A stretch of 46,261 nucleotides of DNA from Burkholderiales bacterium (GCA_014378555.1 JACMNN010000111.1:1-46261); one strand, 5' to 3'. Positions 1-8,710 are shown, counted from the stretch's first letter. Numbers and translations: made by a program. Notes: a model not told the origin generated them from the letters alone.

Positions 1-22
1 ACAACCCGCATCAATCTCCGCC

Positions 23-1312
23 ATGCCCTCCTTTCCTGATTCCCGCGAAACACGCGTACCGAGCGAGCGTGAAGCCGATCTTTTTGCACAATTGGGTAGA
101 CAGATTGCGCACGCCAAGACGGCAACGATCGCGTTCGCAAAATCACTGGCCCACGTTGATGCGCAAGGCATCACTTCGCGCGCTGCACTGGCCCAGCTTC
201 CTGTGCTCCGCAAAAGTGAATTGCTTGAGCAACAGCAGGCTTCGCGCGCCGCGCAGGGCGACCCGTTTGGCGGCTACTCAGCGTTAGGCTTTGCCGAATG
301 GAACGCCAGCGCCAAAAAGCAGGCAGCGCGCGTGTTTGCCTCACCCGGTCCGATTTACGAACCCGAAGGCCATGGGTCGACCGCCTACGCACGCACCGCG
401 CGCGCGCTCTACGCTGCGGGATTTCGGGCTGGGGACTTAGTGCATAACTCGTTTAGTTATCACATAACGCCGGGCGGCTGGATTATGGATGCCGGTGCGG
501 TGGCGCTTGGCTGCACGGTGTTTCCGGCGGGCGTGGGCAACACCGAACAGCAGATCGCGGCGATGCTGGATTTGCAGCCGACCGCCTACACCGGCACGCC
601 GTCGTTTTTGCGCATCTTGCTTGAAAAGGCAGACGAGCTGGGCACGCCGATCACGAGCCTTAAGCGCGCGTCGCTATCGGGCGAATATTTTCCGCCGCAG
701 TTGCGTGAAATGGTGAAGACGCGCGGCATCATTGGCACGCAAACTTACGCGACTGCCGACCTTGGACTGATTGCGTACGAAGCGCCAGATGCGAACGGCA
801 ACGTCTCTGGCATGGTGATTGACGAGGACTTAATCGTGGAGATCGTGCGGCCCGGTACCGGCGAGCCTGTGCTTGACGGCGAAGTGGGCGAGATCGTGGT
901 GACGACGTTTAATCCTGACTATCCACTGATTCGTTTTGGCACCGGCGATCTGTCGGCGGTGCTAGTGGGCGCGTGTCCGACCGGGCGCACCAATATGCGC
1001 ATCAAGGGGTGGATGGGACGCGCCGATCAGACGGTGAAAGTGAAGGGTATGTTCGTGCATCCATCACAGGTGGATGCGGTGGCAAAGCGCTTCCCCAACT
1101 TGGGACGGGTGCGGCTGGTGGTCACCAATCCCGATCAGAAAGATGCGATGGCGCTGCATGCGGAGTGCGCTGCGCCCACCGAGGATTTGAAAGCGAACAT
1201 TACGGCAGCAATGCGCGACGTGACTAAGCTGGGGGGTGACGTTGTTTTTGCTGCGCTAGGTTCGCTGGCAAACGATGGAAAAGTGATTGATGACGCGCGG
1301 AAGTACGAGTAG
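23..1312 (+). CDS. Phenylacetate-CoA ligase family (AMP-forming adenylating enzyme)
   Basis: 429 aa, close to the usual 430 of the PaaK family, which activates an aryl or related carboxylic acid with ATP and joins it to CoA. Visible adenylation motifs in order are YTGTPSFL (about residue 191), QTYATADLG, the RFGTGDLSAV ribose-binding Asp, IKGWMGRADQTVKVKG at the hinge, and a C-terminal NDGKVIDDARKYE carrying the expected late lysine. No signal peptide or membrane segment is seen. The first ATG near the window edge gives a full-length N-terminus. Relatives often lie beside branched-chain amino acid ABC transporter genes, but that side falls outside the window. The acid substrate cannot be read from sequence, so no paaK symbol is given. 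Confidence 0.85.
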   Translation: MPSFPDSRETRVPSEREADLFAQLGRQIAHAKTATIAFAKSLAHVDAQGITSRAALAQLPVLRKSELLEQQQASRAAQGDPFGGYSALGFAEWNASAKKQAARVFASPGPIYEPEGHGSTAYARTARALYAAGFRAGDLVHNSFSYHITPGGWIMDAGAVALGCTVFPAGVGNTEQQIAAMLDLQPTAYTGTPSFLRILLEKADELGTPITSLKRASLSGEYFPPQLREMVKTRGIIGTQTYATADLGLIAYEAPDANGNVSGMVIDEDLIVEIVRPGTGEPVLDGEVGEIVVTTFNPDYPLIRFGTGDLSAVLVGACPTGRTNMRIKGWMGRADQTVKVKGMFVHPSQVDAVAKRFPNLGRVRLVVTNPDQKDAMALHAECAAPTEDLKANITAAMRDVTKLGGDVVFAALGSLANDGKVIDDARKYE

Positions 1313-1396
1313 CCGGCATCAGGTTGAGCCGCGCGAAACAATCTTACTAACGCAGCAGACGTTTTCACGATAACGCTAATACTTAAGAAACCCAAA

Positions 1397-2512
1397 ATGA
1401 CCGCCACCATATCCCCGACCGTTTGGCCCGACGACGTCACGCTAGAACGCGACGGTATTAGGCTTGAACCAATTTTGCTCGTGCACGAAGCGGGGTTGCT
1501 CGCGGCGGCGAGCGATGGTGAGTTGTGGAACATACGCTACACCTCCGTGCCCGAGCCGCAGGAGACGCTCGCCTACATTCAGACCGCACTCAAACAGCGC
1601 TCCGAGGGCAGTCGTCTCGCATTCGCAGTAATCGATCTCGCTGCAAACAAAGTGATCGGCAGCACCAGCTATCACGACATCGTGCCCGCCATTAAGCGCG
1701 TGGAAATCGGTTGGACTTGGTATGCAAAGTCCAACCAGCGCAGCAGGGTCAACACGCTGTGCAAACTGATGCTGATGCAGCATGCGTTCGACACGCTCGG
1801 CTGTGACGTGGTTGGCTGGCGGGTCAGCCACATGAATTTTGCGTCGCAACGCGCGGTGGAGCGGCTTGGCGCGAAGCGGGACGGCGTGCTGCGCCACCAC
1901 GCACCGATCCGTGATGGCAAGGTGCGCGATACGGTGATGTATTCGATGCTGGCGGCAGAGTGGCCGGTGGCGAAACAGCAGCTTGAAGCGAAGCTTGCGC
2001 GCAAGGCCGCGCCGCGAGCCCCGCCATCGAGCAAGGTGACGTTGCAGCCAATTACCGCTGACACGCTGCGGGCAATCCTAAAACTTAATCCCGGTGCGGT
2101 CGGGGAACGCATGGTCGCAACCAACGCATGGTCGATTGCCCAAGCTGCATACAGCGCGAACGCTGTGCCACGCGCGATCATGGCGGACGGCGTGCTCGTG
2201 GGTTTCATCATGATGTACGACACCACCATTGATCCGACGCTAGCAGTTAGAGATCAGGTGCCTTTGGACAGCGTTGAGGTCTGGCGCCTGATGATCGATT
2301 TCCAGCATCAAGGTAGCGGTTACGGCAAAGCGGCTATTTCTGAGGCTGCTCAATATGCGGCAACGCGACCCGGCGTGGTGCAGCTTCGCCTGTCGTACGT
2401 ACCTGTCGAGGGAAACCCGGCGTCGTTTTACAGAAAACTGGGCTTCCTTGAAACGGGCGAAAAGGATGGCATCGAAATTGTGATGGCGCAGTCGGTTGCG
2501 GATCTGCTTTAG
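1397..2512 (+). CDS. Tandem GNAT N-acetyltransferase (two fused domains)
   Basis: 371 aa holding two acetyltransferase domains. Residues about 15-190 resemble RimJ/RimL-type enzymes: RIGW-like strand VEIGWTW, then SNQRSRVNTLCKLML, then NFASQRAVERLGAKRDGVLR. Residues about 215-365 form a second GNAT fold with the canonical acetyl-CoA loop QHQGSGYGKAA, a VWRLMID strand before it, and a terminal NPASFYRKLGFLETGE as in diamine or amino-acid acetyltransferases. A basic Ala/Pro linker (ARKAAPRAPPSS) joins the halves. Each domain should move acetyl from acetyl-CoA to an amine; substrates are unknown. It stands alone on the plus strand, 84 bases after the ligase gene and convergent with the cyanate cluster. 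Confidence 0.85.
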   Translation: MTATISPTVWPDDVTLERDGIRLEPILLVHEAGLLAAASDGELWNIRYTSVPEPQETLAYIQTALKQRSEGSRLAFAVIDLAANKVIGSTSYHDIVPAIKRVEIGWTWYAKSNQRSRVNTLCKLMLMQHAFDTLGCDVVGWRVSHMNFASQRAVERLGAKRDGVLRHHAPIRDGKVRDTVMYSMLAAEWPVAKQQLEAKLARKAAPRAPPSSKVTLQPITADTLRAILKLNPGAVGERMVATNAWSIAQAAYSANAVPRAIMADGVLVGFIMMYDTTIDPTLAVRDQVPLDSVEVWRLMIDFQHQGSGYGKAAISEAAQYAATRPGVVQLRLSYVPVEGNPASFYRKLGFLETGEKDGIEIVMAQSVADLL

Positions 2513-2586
2513 TTGCTGGCGGCTTTGGCGTGCAAACATCCAACCGCTCATTCGCGCCGAGAACGTTGCGAAACACGCGACGGCTG

Positions 2587-3069
2587 TTACAGACCTAACT
2601 CGCTCAAGCTGGCATGATCATCGGGTCGTCGACCCTGCAGCCAGTGAAATTTTCGTTCCGCCTCCTTGATCGGCAAATCGTTAATGCTGGCGATACGGCA
2701 GCGCATGTAACCGTGTTGGTCGAACTCCCAGTTTTCGTTGCCGTACGAGCGAAACCAGCTCTCTGAATGGTCTCTCCATTCGTAGGCAAAGCGCACGGCA
2801 ATGCGATTTTCATGACACGCCCATAGCTCTTTGATCAGCCGATATTCGATTTCCTTCGCCCACTTGCGCGTCAGAAATTCAACAATTGCCGGGCGTCCCG
2901 AAAAGCACTCGGAGCGGTTTCGCCAAGCGCTGTCGGGTGTGTACGCGAGCGATACGCGAACCGGGTCGCGTGCGTTCCAAGCGTTTTCCGCAGCGCGCAC
3001 TTTGCTTGCCGCAGTTTCGCTTGTGAAAGGTGGCAACGGCGGGCGTGGCGCGTCTCGCTCGACAGCCAT
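2587..3069 (-). CDS. NTF2-like protein (DUF1348 type) at the end of the cyanate cluster
   Basis: 160 aa from the ATG at 3069. The start is placed here because it follows the cynS stop by one base, implying translational coupling; an upstream in-frame extension would overlap cynS. The sequence has the single-domain NTF2/SnoaL cone pattern: helix [14 protein letters not shown], then [26 protein letters not shown], and strands [13 protein letters not shown] and [11 protein letters not shown]. This matches the DUF1348 nuclear-transport-factor-2-like group, whose biochemical role is not established. Position suggests a job linked to cyanate or its product carbamate, but that is inference only. Cytoplasmic; no signal peptide. 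Confidence 0.8.
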   Translation of the reverse strand: MAVERDAPRPPLPPFTSETAASKVRAAENAWNARDPVRVSLAYTPDSAWRNRSECFSGRPAIVEFLTRKWAKEIEYRLIKELWACHENRIAVRFAYEWRDHSESWFRSYGNENWEFDQHGYMRCRIASINDLPIKEAERKFHWLQGRRPDDHASLSELGL

Positions 3070-3070
3070 A

Positions 3071-3514
3071 TTAGTAGGTTTTATAAGGTAGAAATTTGCC
3101 CGACAACACCACATTGACCCGATCACCTTTCGGGTCAGGTTGGCGTTGGATATCCATACTGAAATCAATGGCGCTCATGATGCCGTCGCCGAATTCTTCG
3201 TGGATAAGTTCCTTGATCGTCGTGCCATACACACTGACTATCTCGTACCAGCGGTAGATCAACGCGTCGGTGGGCACAGCCGTGGGAAGAGAACCTTTGT
3301 AAGGTACCACTTGCAGCCATTTTTGCTCTTCTGCATCGAGACCAAATATCTTTCCAATTATTTTGGCCTGCGCTTCATTCAACGTCATTTGTCCGAGGCA
3401 GGCGGCCGTGACCCACTCTTTCGATTCGCCCACTTTGCTGGCCACGTCGGCCCACTTGATGCTCTTCTTAACTTTGACAGTGATGATTTTTTCGGTGACG
3501 TCGTTGCGATTCAT
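3071..3514 (-). CDS. cynS: Cyanate hydratase (cyanase)
   Basis: 147 aa, within the family's normal range. Cyanase converts cyanate and bicarbonate to carbamate, which decays to ammonia and CO2; the enzyme is a cytoplasmic decamer. An N-terminal helical DNA-binding-like domain (residues about 1-80) is followed by the catalytic domain. The known catalytic Arg, Glu and Ser are present as R88, E91 (YRWYE) and S114 (MSAID), with the same spacing as Arg96, Glu99 and Ser122 of the E. coli enzyme. The ATG at 3514 is chosen because the longer reading runs into the upstream ABC gene. It lies 28 bases after the transporter ATPase and one base before the NTF2-like gene, so it is an operon member. Confidence 0.96.
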   Translation of the reverse strand: MNRNDVTEKIITVKVKKSIKWADVASKVGESKEWVTAACLGQMTLNEAQAKIIGKIFGLDAEEQKWLQVVPYKGSLPTAVPTDALIYRWYEIVSVYGTTIKELIHEEFGDGIMSAIDFSMDIQRQPDPKGDRVNVVLSGKFLPYKTY

Positions 3515-3542
3515 GTTGTGCTCCGGTTGTAAAGTAAATAGG

Positions 3543-4334
3543 TCAGTGTTTGGCTCTGCTAACGAGGAAATCAACGATGTTGTTACGCAGCGCGTAATAC
3601 CCGTCGAGGTGGTGCAACGTGCCGCGCGTTCGTTGTTTGTCCAGCGGATTAACGATCACCTCCGCCAAACCACCCGGCACGTATCCCGTGTTGGTGTCGC
3701 CACCATTTTTCATCAGCAGGATGCGGTCTGCGAGCAAGATTGCCTCGTCTACATCATGCGTAATCATGAACACGGTTTGCCGCGTTTTGCGCACGATGGA
3801 AATCAGCTCTTCCTGAATCGTGCCTCGCGTGAGCGCATCGAGCGCGCCGAACGGTTCGTCGAGTAACAACATCTTGGGCTGGATAGCGAACGCGCGGGCA
3901 ATGCCGACGCGCTGCTTCATGCCCCCCGACAATGCCGATGGCAGCTTGTCAATAGCCTGCGTCAGCCCTACAAGTTCCACCACGGACTCGACCGCTGCGC
4001 TCACCTGATCACGCTTCCAGTCCGGCCAGCGCGACTCAACGGCAAACGCAATGTTTTTGCGCACGGTTAGCCACGGCATCAGCGCATGACTTTGGAAAAC
4101 AACACCGCGTTCAAGACTCGGGCCGACCACCTCTCGGCCATCCATAAATACGTGGCCACTGGTGGCCGTATCGAGTCCTGCAAGAACGTTGAGAATGGTC
4201 GTTTTACCGCAGCCAGAATGGCCGATGATGCAGACAAACTCTCCTTTGTCGAGTGTGAAACTGACATCACTGAACACCGGGCGATCCGCGCTGAACGCCT
4301 TACCCAGTTTTTCGATACGTAAAAATCCGTCCAA
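3543..4334 (-). CDS. cynD: Cyanate/nitrate-type ABC transporter ATP-binding protein
   Basis: 263 aa ATPase subunit of the nitrate/cyanate/sulfonate importer family (NrtD, CynD, SsuB). It shows Walker A GHSGCGKTT (about residue 38), Q-loop FQSHALMPW, signature LSGGMKQRVGIARA, Walker B MLLLDEPFGALD and switch His in MITHDVDEA. A regulatory or solute-binding tail, as in NrtC, is absent, so it is the short NrtD/CynD form. It would power import by the membrane protein encoded 34 bases upstream. The symbol rests on its place directly before cynS, matching the cynABDS order known from cyanobacteria; sequence alone cannot exclude nitrate or another small anion. Confidence 0.88.
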   Translation of the reverse strand: MDGFLRIEKLGKAFSADRPVFSDVSFTLDKGEFVCIIGHSGCGKTTILNVLAGLDTATSGHVFMDGREVVGPSLERGVVFQSHALMPWLTVRKNIAFAVESRWPDWKRDQVSAAVESVVELVGLTQAIDKLPSALSGGMKQRVGIARAFAIQPKMLLLDEPFGALDALTRGTIQEELISIVRKTRQTVFMITHDVDEAILLADRILLMKNGGDTNTGYVPGGLAEVIVNPLDKQRTRGTLHHLDGYYALRNNIVDFLVSRAKH

Positions 4335-4368
4335 CGTAGACTCCTGAATTGATCGTGTGCGATCGACG

Positions 4369-5262
4369 TTATTCGACGTAAGTCACGAAGCGTTGCAGCC
4401 GCGCAAACATCATGTCGAGCAGCATGCCAACGACGCCGATGACTAGGATTGCAAAGATCACATTGGTGAGCGACAAATTGTTCCACTCGTTCCACACGAA
4501 GTAACCGATGCCCGTGCCTCCGACGAGCATCTCAGCGGCAACAATGACCAGCCAGGCGATGCTCATCGAGATACGCATACCGGTCAAAATAGTTGGCGCA
4601 GCAGCAGGCAGAATCACTTTAAGTGCTTTGCGCAAGGGCTGCACCTCAAGCGTGCTTGCGACGTTCAACCATTCCCGTTTGACCGACGACACGCCGAACG
4701 CGGTGTTGATCAACATCGGCCACACCGAACAGATGAAGATCACGAAAATACCGCTTATCGACGAGTCCTTGATGGTGTAGAGCGCCAGTGGCATCCACGC
4801 TAACGGCGAGATCGGTTTGAGCACCTGAATGAACGGGTCAAACGCGCGGCGCAACAGGGGCGACATGCCAATCAAAAAGCCCATTGGGATGGCCACTGCG
4901 CAGGCAATCAAAAAACCCAACCCAACTCGGCCCAACGAATAGGCGAGTTGAATCGCTATGCCCTTGTCGTTTGGCCCGTTATCGTAAAACGGATTTTCGA
5001 GTTGCTTGACTACGGTCTCGCCCATTTGTGAGAGCGTTGGAAAGCCAGTGACCTTGGCCGTTGTCAGCGCACCATTCGCGGCAGTGGTCTTGCCCATCAG
5101 TTTGTTGTACTCCGCCTGTTCGGCGGATAGCGCTGCAACAGGTGTGACCACTGCCGGGCCGGGCAACGTCAATGCGTGCCACACCGCGAGCAAGAATATA
5201 AAAATCAGAACCGAAACAACACCGGCGCGAAATTCGATCGACTTGAATAAGGACGCATTCAT
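4369..5262 (-). CDS. cynB: Cyanate/nitrate-type ABC transporter permease
   Basis: 297 aa inner-membrane permease. A first membrane segment at about residues 12-32 is followed by a roughly 65-residue extracytoplasmic stretch (AEQAEYNKLMGKTT and onward), then about five more segments. The EAA-type loop that docks the ATPase is visible around EWLNVASTLEVQPLRKALKVILPAAAPTI (quoted in two parts: EWLNVASTLEV, then LRKALKVILPAAAP). Layout and length fit NrtB/CynB/SsuC permeases. It begins only three bases after the binding-protein stop and ends 34 bases before the ATPase, so the three transporter genes are surely one unit. Substrate is assigned from the neighbouring cyanase. Confidence 0.88.
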   Translation of the reverse strand: MNASLFKSIEFRAGVVSVLIFIFLLAVWHALTLPGPAVVTPVAALSAEQAEYNKLMGKTTAANGALTTAKVTGFPTLSQMGETVVKQLENPFYDNGPNDKGIAIQLAYSLGRVGLGFLIACAVAIPMGFLIGMSPLLRRAFDPFIQVLKPISPLAWMPLALYTIKDSSISGIFVIFICSVWPMLINTAFGVSSVKREWLNVASTLEVQPLRKALKVILPAAAPTILTGMRISMSIAWLVIVAAEMLVGGTGIGYFVWNEWNNLSLTNVIFAILVIGVVGMLLDMMFARLQRFVTYVE

Positions 5263-5265
5263 AAA

Positions 5266-6654
5266 TTACACGGCAAGCTTGTTAATTTTGAAGCTCTTTA
5301 CGTACTCGTCGGCTTTCATGGGATCGAACTCGCGCCCCATTACCTTGAAGCGCTTGTAGTTGCCCGTTTCAGTCTGCCAGCCTGACTCCGCCATGTACTT
5401 CTTGGCGTCCGTGATCATGAAGACTTTTTCCGCGATCTCTTTATAGTTAACCTCACCCTTGACGTAGCCCCAGCGCTTCATCTGCGTGAGAATCCATACC
5501 GCCATGCTGTGCCACGGCACCGGTTCAAAGTTGGCGCGATCCGGCACATTTTTGACACCACCCAGACCATCGGCATATTTGCCCGTCAACACTTGGTTGA
5601 TGACCGTTTCCGGTTGATTCAGATACGCAGCCGGTGCGATGGATTTAGCGATCAGGGCGCGGTTCGATGGCTCTTTCGCCATGTAGGCTGCTGCGATCAG
5701 CGACCGATATAGTGCCGCAAACGTGTTTGGATTTTGTTTGATGAACTCGTCAGATACTCCGAACGCGCAACACGGATGACCATCCCAAATGTCTTTCGAC
5801 AAAATGTGGATAAACCCCACTTCGTCGTACACCGCGCGCTGGTTGAAGGGATCGGGCCCGAGAAAACCATCGATATTTCCGGCGCGCAAGTTGGCCACCA
5901 TTTCCGGCGGCGGCGTGACGCGAATCTGCACGTCGGTATCCGGATTGATGCCGTTTTCTGCGAGGTAATAACGCAATAAGAAATTGTGCATGCTGTACTC
6001 AAACGGCACCGCAAACTTGAAACCCTTCCAGTCTTTCGGGTTGCGCTTGTCCTTGTGTTTCACGTGCAGAGTGATGGCCTGGCCATTGGTATTTTGGATC
6101 GTCGCGACCTTGATGTTCGCCTGATTGGAACCGATTCCCATCGTCATCGCGATCGGCATAGGTGCCAAAAAATGCGACGCGTCATGCTCTTTGTTAATCA
6201 TCTTGTCGCGGATCAACGCCCAGCCTGCCGTCTTATTAAGCGTAACGTTGAGACCCTGACGCTTGTAGAAGCCCAGCGGGTCGGCCATGATGATGGGCGC
6301 GGCGCAGGTGATGGCGATAAAGCCGATCTTCAAATCCTTCTTTTCAAGCGGCGCGGCGGTTTGCGCCATCGTCTCCAAAGCGGAAAGCGGGAATACTGAG
6401 GCAATAGCTGCGCGGGCAGTGTTGGCACCGACGGCTTTTAGAAAGCTGCGGCGCACGTTTTCTTGAGGGAACAACGCTTTCATCAAGGAGGCTTCAACGA
6501 AGTTCGTGGCGTTGGCCTCTGCATCACCGGGTGCCTGTGATCTATGTTCGGCAGGCGAATGATCCTCGCCGCAACTGCAGCGAATCAGCAGTGGACGGTC
6601 AACGCTATAGGGCGTGTGGTCGGTGGCGAATTCGGCGTCTGAAAGTTTGGACAT
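5266..6654 (-). CDS. cynA: CmpA/NrtA/CynA-type substrate-binding protein with Tat-like signal
   Basis: 462 aa binding protein of the nitrate/cyanate/bicarbonate importer class. A twin-arginine motif RRSFLKAVG lies at residues 68-76 and is followed by a weakly hydrophobic stretch ending near ALETMAQTA, so export through Tat after folding is likely. The mature part shows family motifs such as GFIAITCAAPIIMADPLGFY, HNFLLRYYLAENG and NIDGFLGPDPFNQRA. An unusual leader precedes the Tat motif and contains CSCGEDHS at residues 26-33. An alternative ATG at 6483 would remove that leader and begin ten residues before the twin Arg; neither start has a strong ribosome site. It is first in the transporter operon. 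Ligand cyanate is inferred from cynS. Confidence 0.85.
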   Translation of the reverse strand: MSKLSDAEFATDHTPYSVDRPLLIRCSCGEDHSPAEHRSQAPGDAEANATNFVEASLMKALFPQENVRRSFLKAVGANTARAAIASVFPLSALETMAQTAAPLEKKDLKIGFIAITCAAPIIMADPLGFYKRQGLNVTLNKTAGWALIRDKMINKEHDASHFLAPMPIAMTMGIGSNQANIKVATIQNTNGQAITLHVKHKDKRNPKDWKGFKFAVPFEYSMHNFLLRYYLAENGINPDTDVQIRVTPPPEMVANLRAGNIDGFLGPDPFNQRAVYDEVGFIHILSKDIWDGHPCCAFGVSDEFIKQNPNTFAALYRSLIAAAYMAKEPSNRALIAKSIAPAAYLNQPETVINQVLTGKYADGLGGVKNVPDRANFEPVPWHSMAVWILTQMKRWGYVKGEVNYKEIAEKVFMITDAKKYMAESGWQTETGNYKRFKVMGREFDPMKADEYVKSFKINKLAV

Positions 6655-6744
6655 GGATGCAGCTCGTAGGTCTCATGAGGTTTCATGCTCCCTATGCAAG
6701 CGCCGCGCCTGAAAAGACCAGCGCGCTCAAAACGCCGACACTTT

Positions 6745-6768
6745 GTGCTGGTCATGTAGGGCCAGCAC
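6745..6768 (-). promoter_or_regulatory. Hairpin between regulator gene and cynA
   Basis: The arms GTGCTGG (6745-6751) and CCAGCAC (6762-6768) can pair around a 10-base loop. It lies just past the response-regulator stop (6775) and about 77 bases before the cynA start. No U-run follows on the minus strand, so it is not a classic terminator; it might be a processing or attenuation element, or a half REP unit, since the GTAGGGC beside it resembles REP starts elsewhere in the window. Confidence 0.35.
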
Positions 6769-6774
6769 TACAAA

Positions 6775-7416
6775 CTAGTCGCGCACGCCTAGCTGCTGCG
6801 CATACAACGCGAGCTCTACGTCATTCTTCACAGCGGTCTTTTCCAGAATACGGGCGCGGTAGGTACTGACAGTATTCGGTGCGAGCTTGAGCTGTGCACC
6901 GATTTCGCTCACGCTGCGCCCCAAAATGAGCAGGCGGAATACTTGATGTTCGCGATGCGACAGCGCTTCTGCGCCAGACTTATTGCCTGTTTTGCTCATT
7001 GCCGTCGCCAGCGCGTCCGCGGTGTTCGCGGTGACGTAAACGCCACCCGCAGCGACCTTGCGAATGGCCGCCAGCATGTCTTCAGGATCGGCGCTTTTGT
7101 TCAGATATCCGGACGCACCAAGTTTGAGGCAGCGCACCGCGTATTGCCGTTCCGGGTAGGTGGAAAGCATCAGCACCGGTAGCGACGGGTGGTCAAACTT
7201 AATCTGCTGCAGCACATCGAGGCCGTCGCGTCCGGGCAGCGCGATATCGAGCAACACGACGTGCAAACTTTTGTGCCACTGCGACACAACCTTTAGTGCC
7301 TGCTCGCCGTCGCTGGCCTCAGCGATCACATTCATCTCGGGTGCGTCCGCTAGAACCTGCTTTATTCCTTCTCGCACGATGCGGTGATCATCGCAAAGCA
7401 GCAACCTGATGGACAT
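6775..7416 (-). CDS. NarL/LuxR-type response regulator
   Basis: 213 aa. An N-terminal receiver domain has the acidic pair D9-D10, phosphoacceptor D57 in VVLLDIALPGRDG, and the conserved late Lys in YLNKSADP. A C-terminal LuxR-type helix-turn-helix follows (LSHREHQVFRLL, then SEIGAQLKLAPNTVSTYRA). It should be phosphorylated by the kinase encoded upstream and bind DNA as a dimer. The start ATG at 7416 lies one base after the kinase stop, while a longer reading would be buried in the kinase gene. The next gene is cynA on the same strand 120 bases on, so control of cyanate uptake is the simplest guess. The target is inferred, not shown. Confidence 0.93.
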   Translation of the reverse strand: MSIRLLLCDDHRIVREGIKQVLADAPEMNVIAEASDGEQALKVVSQWHKSLHVVLLDIALPGRDGLDVLQQIKFDHPSLPVLMLSTYPERQYAVRCLKLGASGYLNKSADPEDMLAAIRKVAAGGVYVTANTADALATAMSKTGNKSGAEALSHREHQVFRLLILGRSVSEIGAQLKLAPNTVSTYRARILEKTAVKNDVELALYAQQLGVRD

Positions 7417-7417
7417 G

Positions 7418-8668
7418 CTATTTACTGCCGCCATTCGCGGTCGGCAGCGGCATTTCCAGCGCAAATGTGGAACCGCAGCCCAAGCGACTTTCAATTCGAA
7501 TGTCGCCGCCAAAATGCCACGCGCGCTCACGCATGCCCCGCACACCGTATGCGGTGCGCGATTCAAATGCCACGGACTCGGCGCCCACGCCATTGTCCTG
7601 CACTGAAACCGTTATCCGTTTGTTGTCGGCATTAATGTGCACCACGATCGCGCTGGCCCGCGAATGGCGCCCCACATTGGAAAGCATCTCCTGAAAAATA
7701 CGAAACACTGCGATCGCGATCGGCTCCGGCAACTCGGGCGCTGAATCGACCTGCATCCGCCAGTCGCAGTGCAACTCTGCCCCAGCAGCGAATTCATGCG
7801 CCTGCCATTCCAGTGCGGCCCACAGTCCCTGATGGTCGAGGATACTTGGGCGCAGGTCGGTGATGATTCGACCTACGTTGTCCACCGCGTTTTCAATCGC
7901 CCGGCTCATGGTTTGGCATTTATGACGAAGCGTGTCGCGGGTAACTTGTGCGCCGTCTGCTGGGTGAACGGGACGTTCGTGGATGAGCGTCGGCAGGACA
8001 AGATCGCCAAGACGCTTGTCCATCCAGTTCACATCCATCTTCAGTGCGACCAGCAAGCTGCCAAGTTCGTCATGCACTTCGCGAGCGATACGCGTGCGCT
8101 CCTCTTCTCGCACTGCATGGGCGTGGGCGGAAAGTTCGCGCAACTGCGCAAGCGCGCTTTGCAGCTCCTGCGTGCGCTCGGCGACACGCTGCTCCAGCGC
8201 AAATTTCGCTTCACGCAGCGCGTCAGCAGATTGCTTACGCTCGGTAATGTCAACGAAAGTCACCACTGCACCGCGCACCGTTGCGCCGTCCATGATGGGA
8301 TAGCTCGAATACTCGACTGCAAATGCGCTACGGTCACGCCGCCAGAACACCTCGGTGTCGATACGGCACGACAAACCCTGCCGAAACGCATTGAAAATTG
8401 GGCATTCGCTGTCCGCGTAATTTGATCCGTCGGCATGCGAGTGATGGGTCAAACTATGCATGTTCTGACCCAGCACATCGGACGCTTGCTGTCCGATCAT
8501 CTGCGCACCAGCACGATTGATAAACACGCAACGGCCGTCGAGATCAATGCCGAAAATGCCCTCACCTGTAGATTCCAACAGCAGGCCCATCTGGTTTTGC
8601 TTCAGTAGGTCAGCCAGGTCTGGACTGGGATGGCCAGAGCGCAAGATGTCCATGTCGTGAGTATGCAT
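7418..8668 (-). CDS. PAS-containing NarX-type sensor histidine kinase
   Basis: 416 aa from the ATG at 8668; ATGs at 8653 or further upstream are also possible and none has a clear ribosome site. There is no signal peptide or membrane segment, so it is a cytoplasmic sensor. A PAS domain (LLESTGEGIFGIDLDGRCVF to VVTFVDITERK) is followed by a coiled linker, a HisKA_3 dimerisation region with the phosphoacceptor His in IAREVHDELGS, and an HATPase_c domain with N-box FQEMLSNVGRHS and G-box QDNGVGAE and FGGDIRIES. The PAS region contains a Cys (SECPIF) and several His (LTHHSHADG); no haem or flavin signature is obvious. It precedes the regulator by one base. Confidence 0.92.
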   Translation of the reverse strand: MHTHDMDILRSGHPSPDLADLLKQNQMGLLLESTGEGIFGIDLDGRCVFINRAGAQMIGQQASDVLGQNMHSLTHHSHADGSNYADSECPIFNAFRQGLSCRIDTEVFWRRDRSAFAVEYSSYPIMDGATVRGAVVTFVDITERKQSADALREAKFALEQRVAERTQELQSALAQLRELSAHAHAVREEERTRIAREVHDELGSLLVALKMDVNWMDKRLGDLVLPTLIHERPVHPADGAQVTRDTLRHKCQTMSRAIENAVDNVGRIITDLRPSILDHQGLWAALEWQAHEFAAGAELHCDWRMQVDSAPELPEPIAIAVFRIFQEMLSNVGRHSRASAIVVHINADNKRITVSVQDNGVGAESVAFESRTAYGVRGMRERAWHFGGDIRIESRLGCGSTFALEMPLPTANGGSK

Positions 8669-8710
8669 GCACGGAATGCTAACAACCGGCGCCGCTCGCG
8701 GCCACAGCAA

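Noticed and set aside
7769-8425. 218-codon plus-strand reading across the histidine kinase gene
   Set aside because: It is antisense to a well-supported kinase, has no ribosome site and no protein-family motif.
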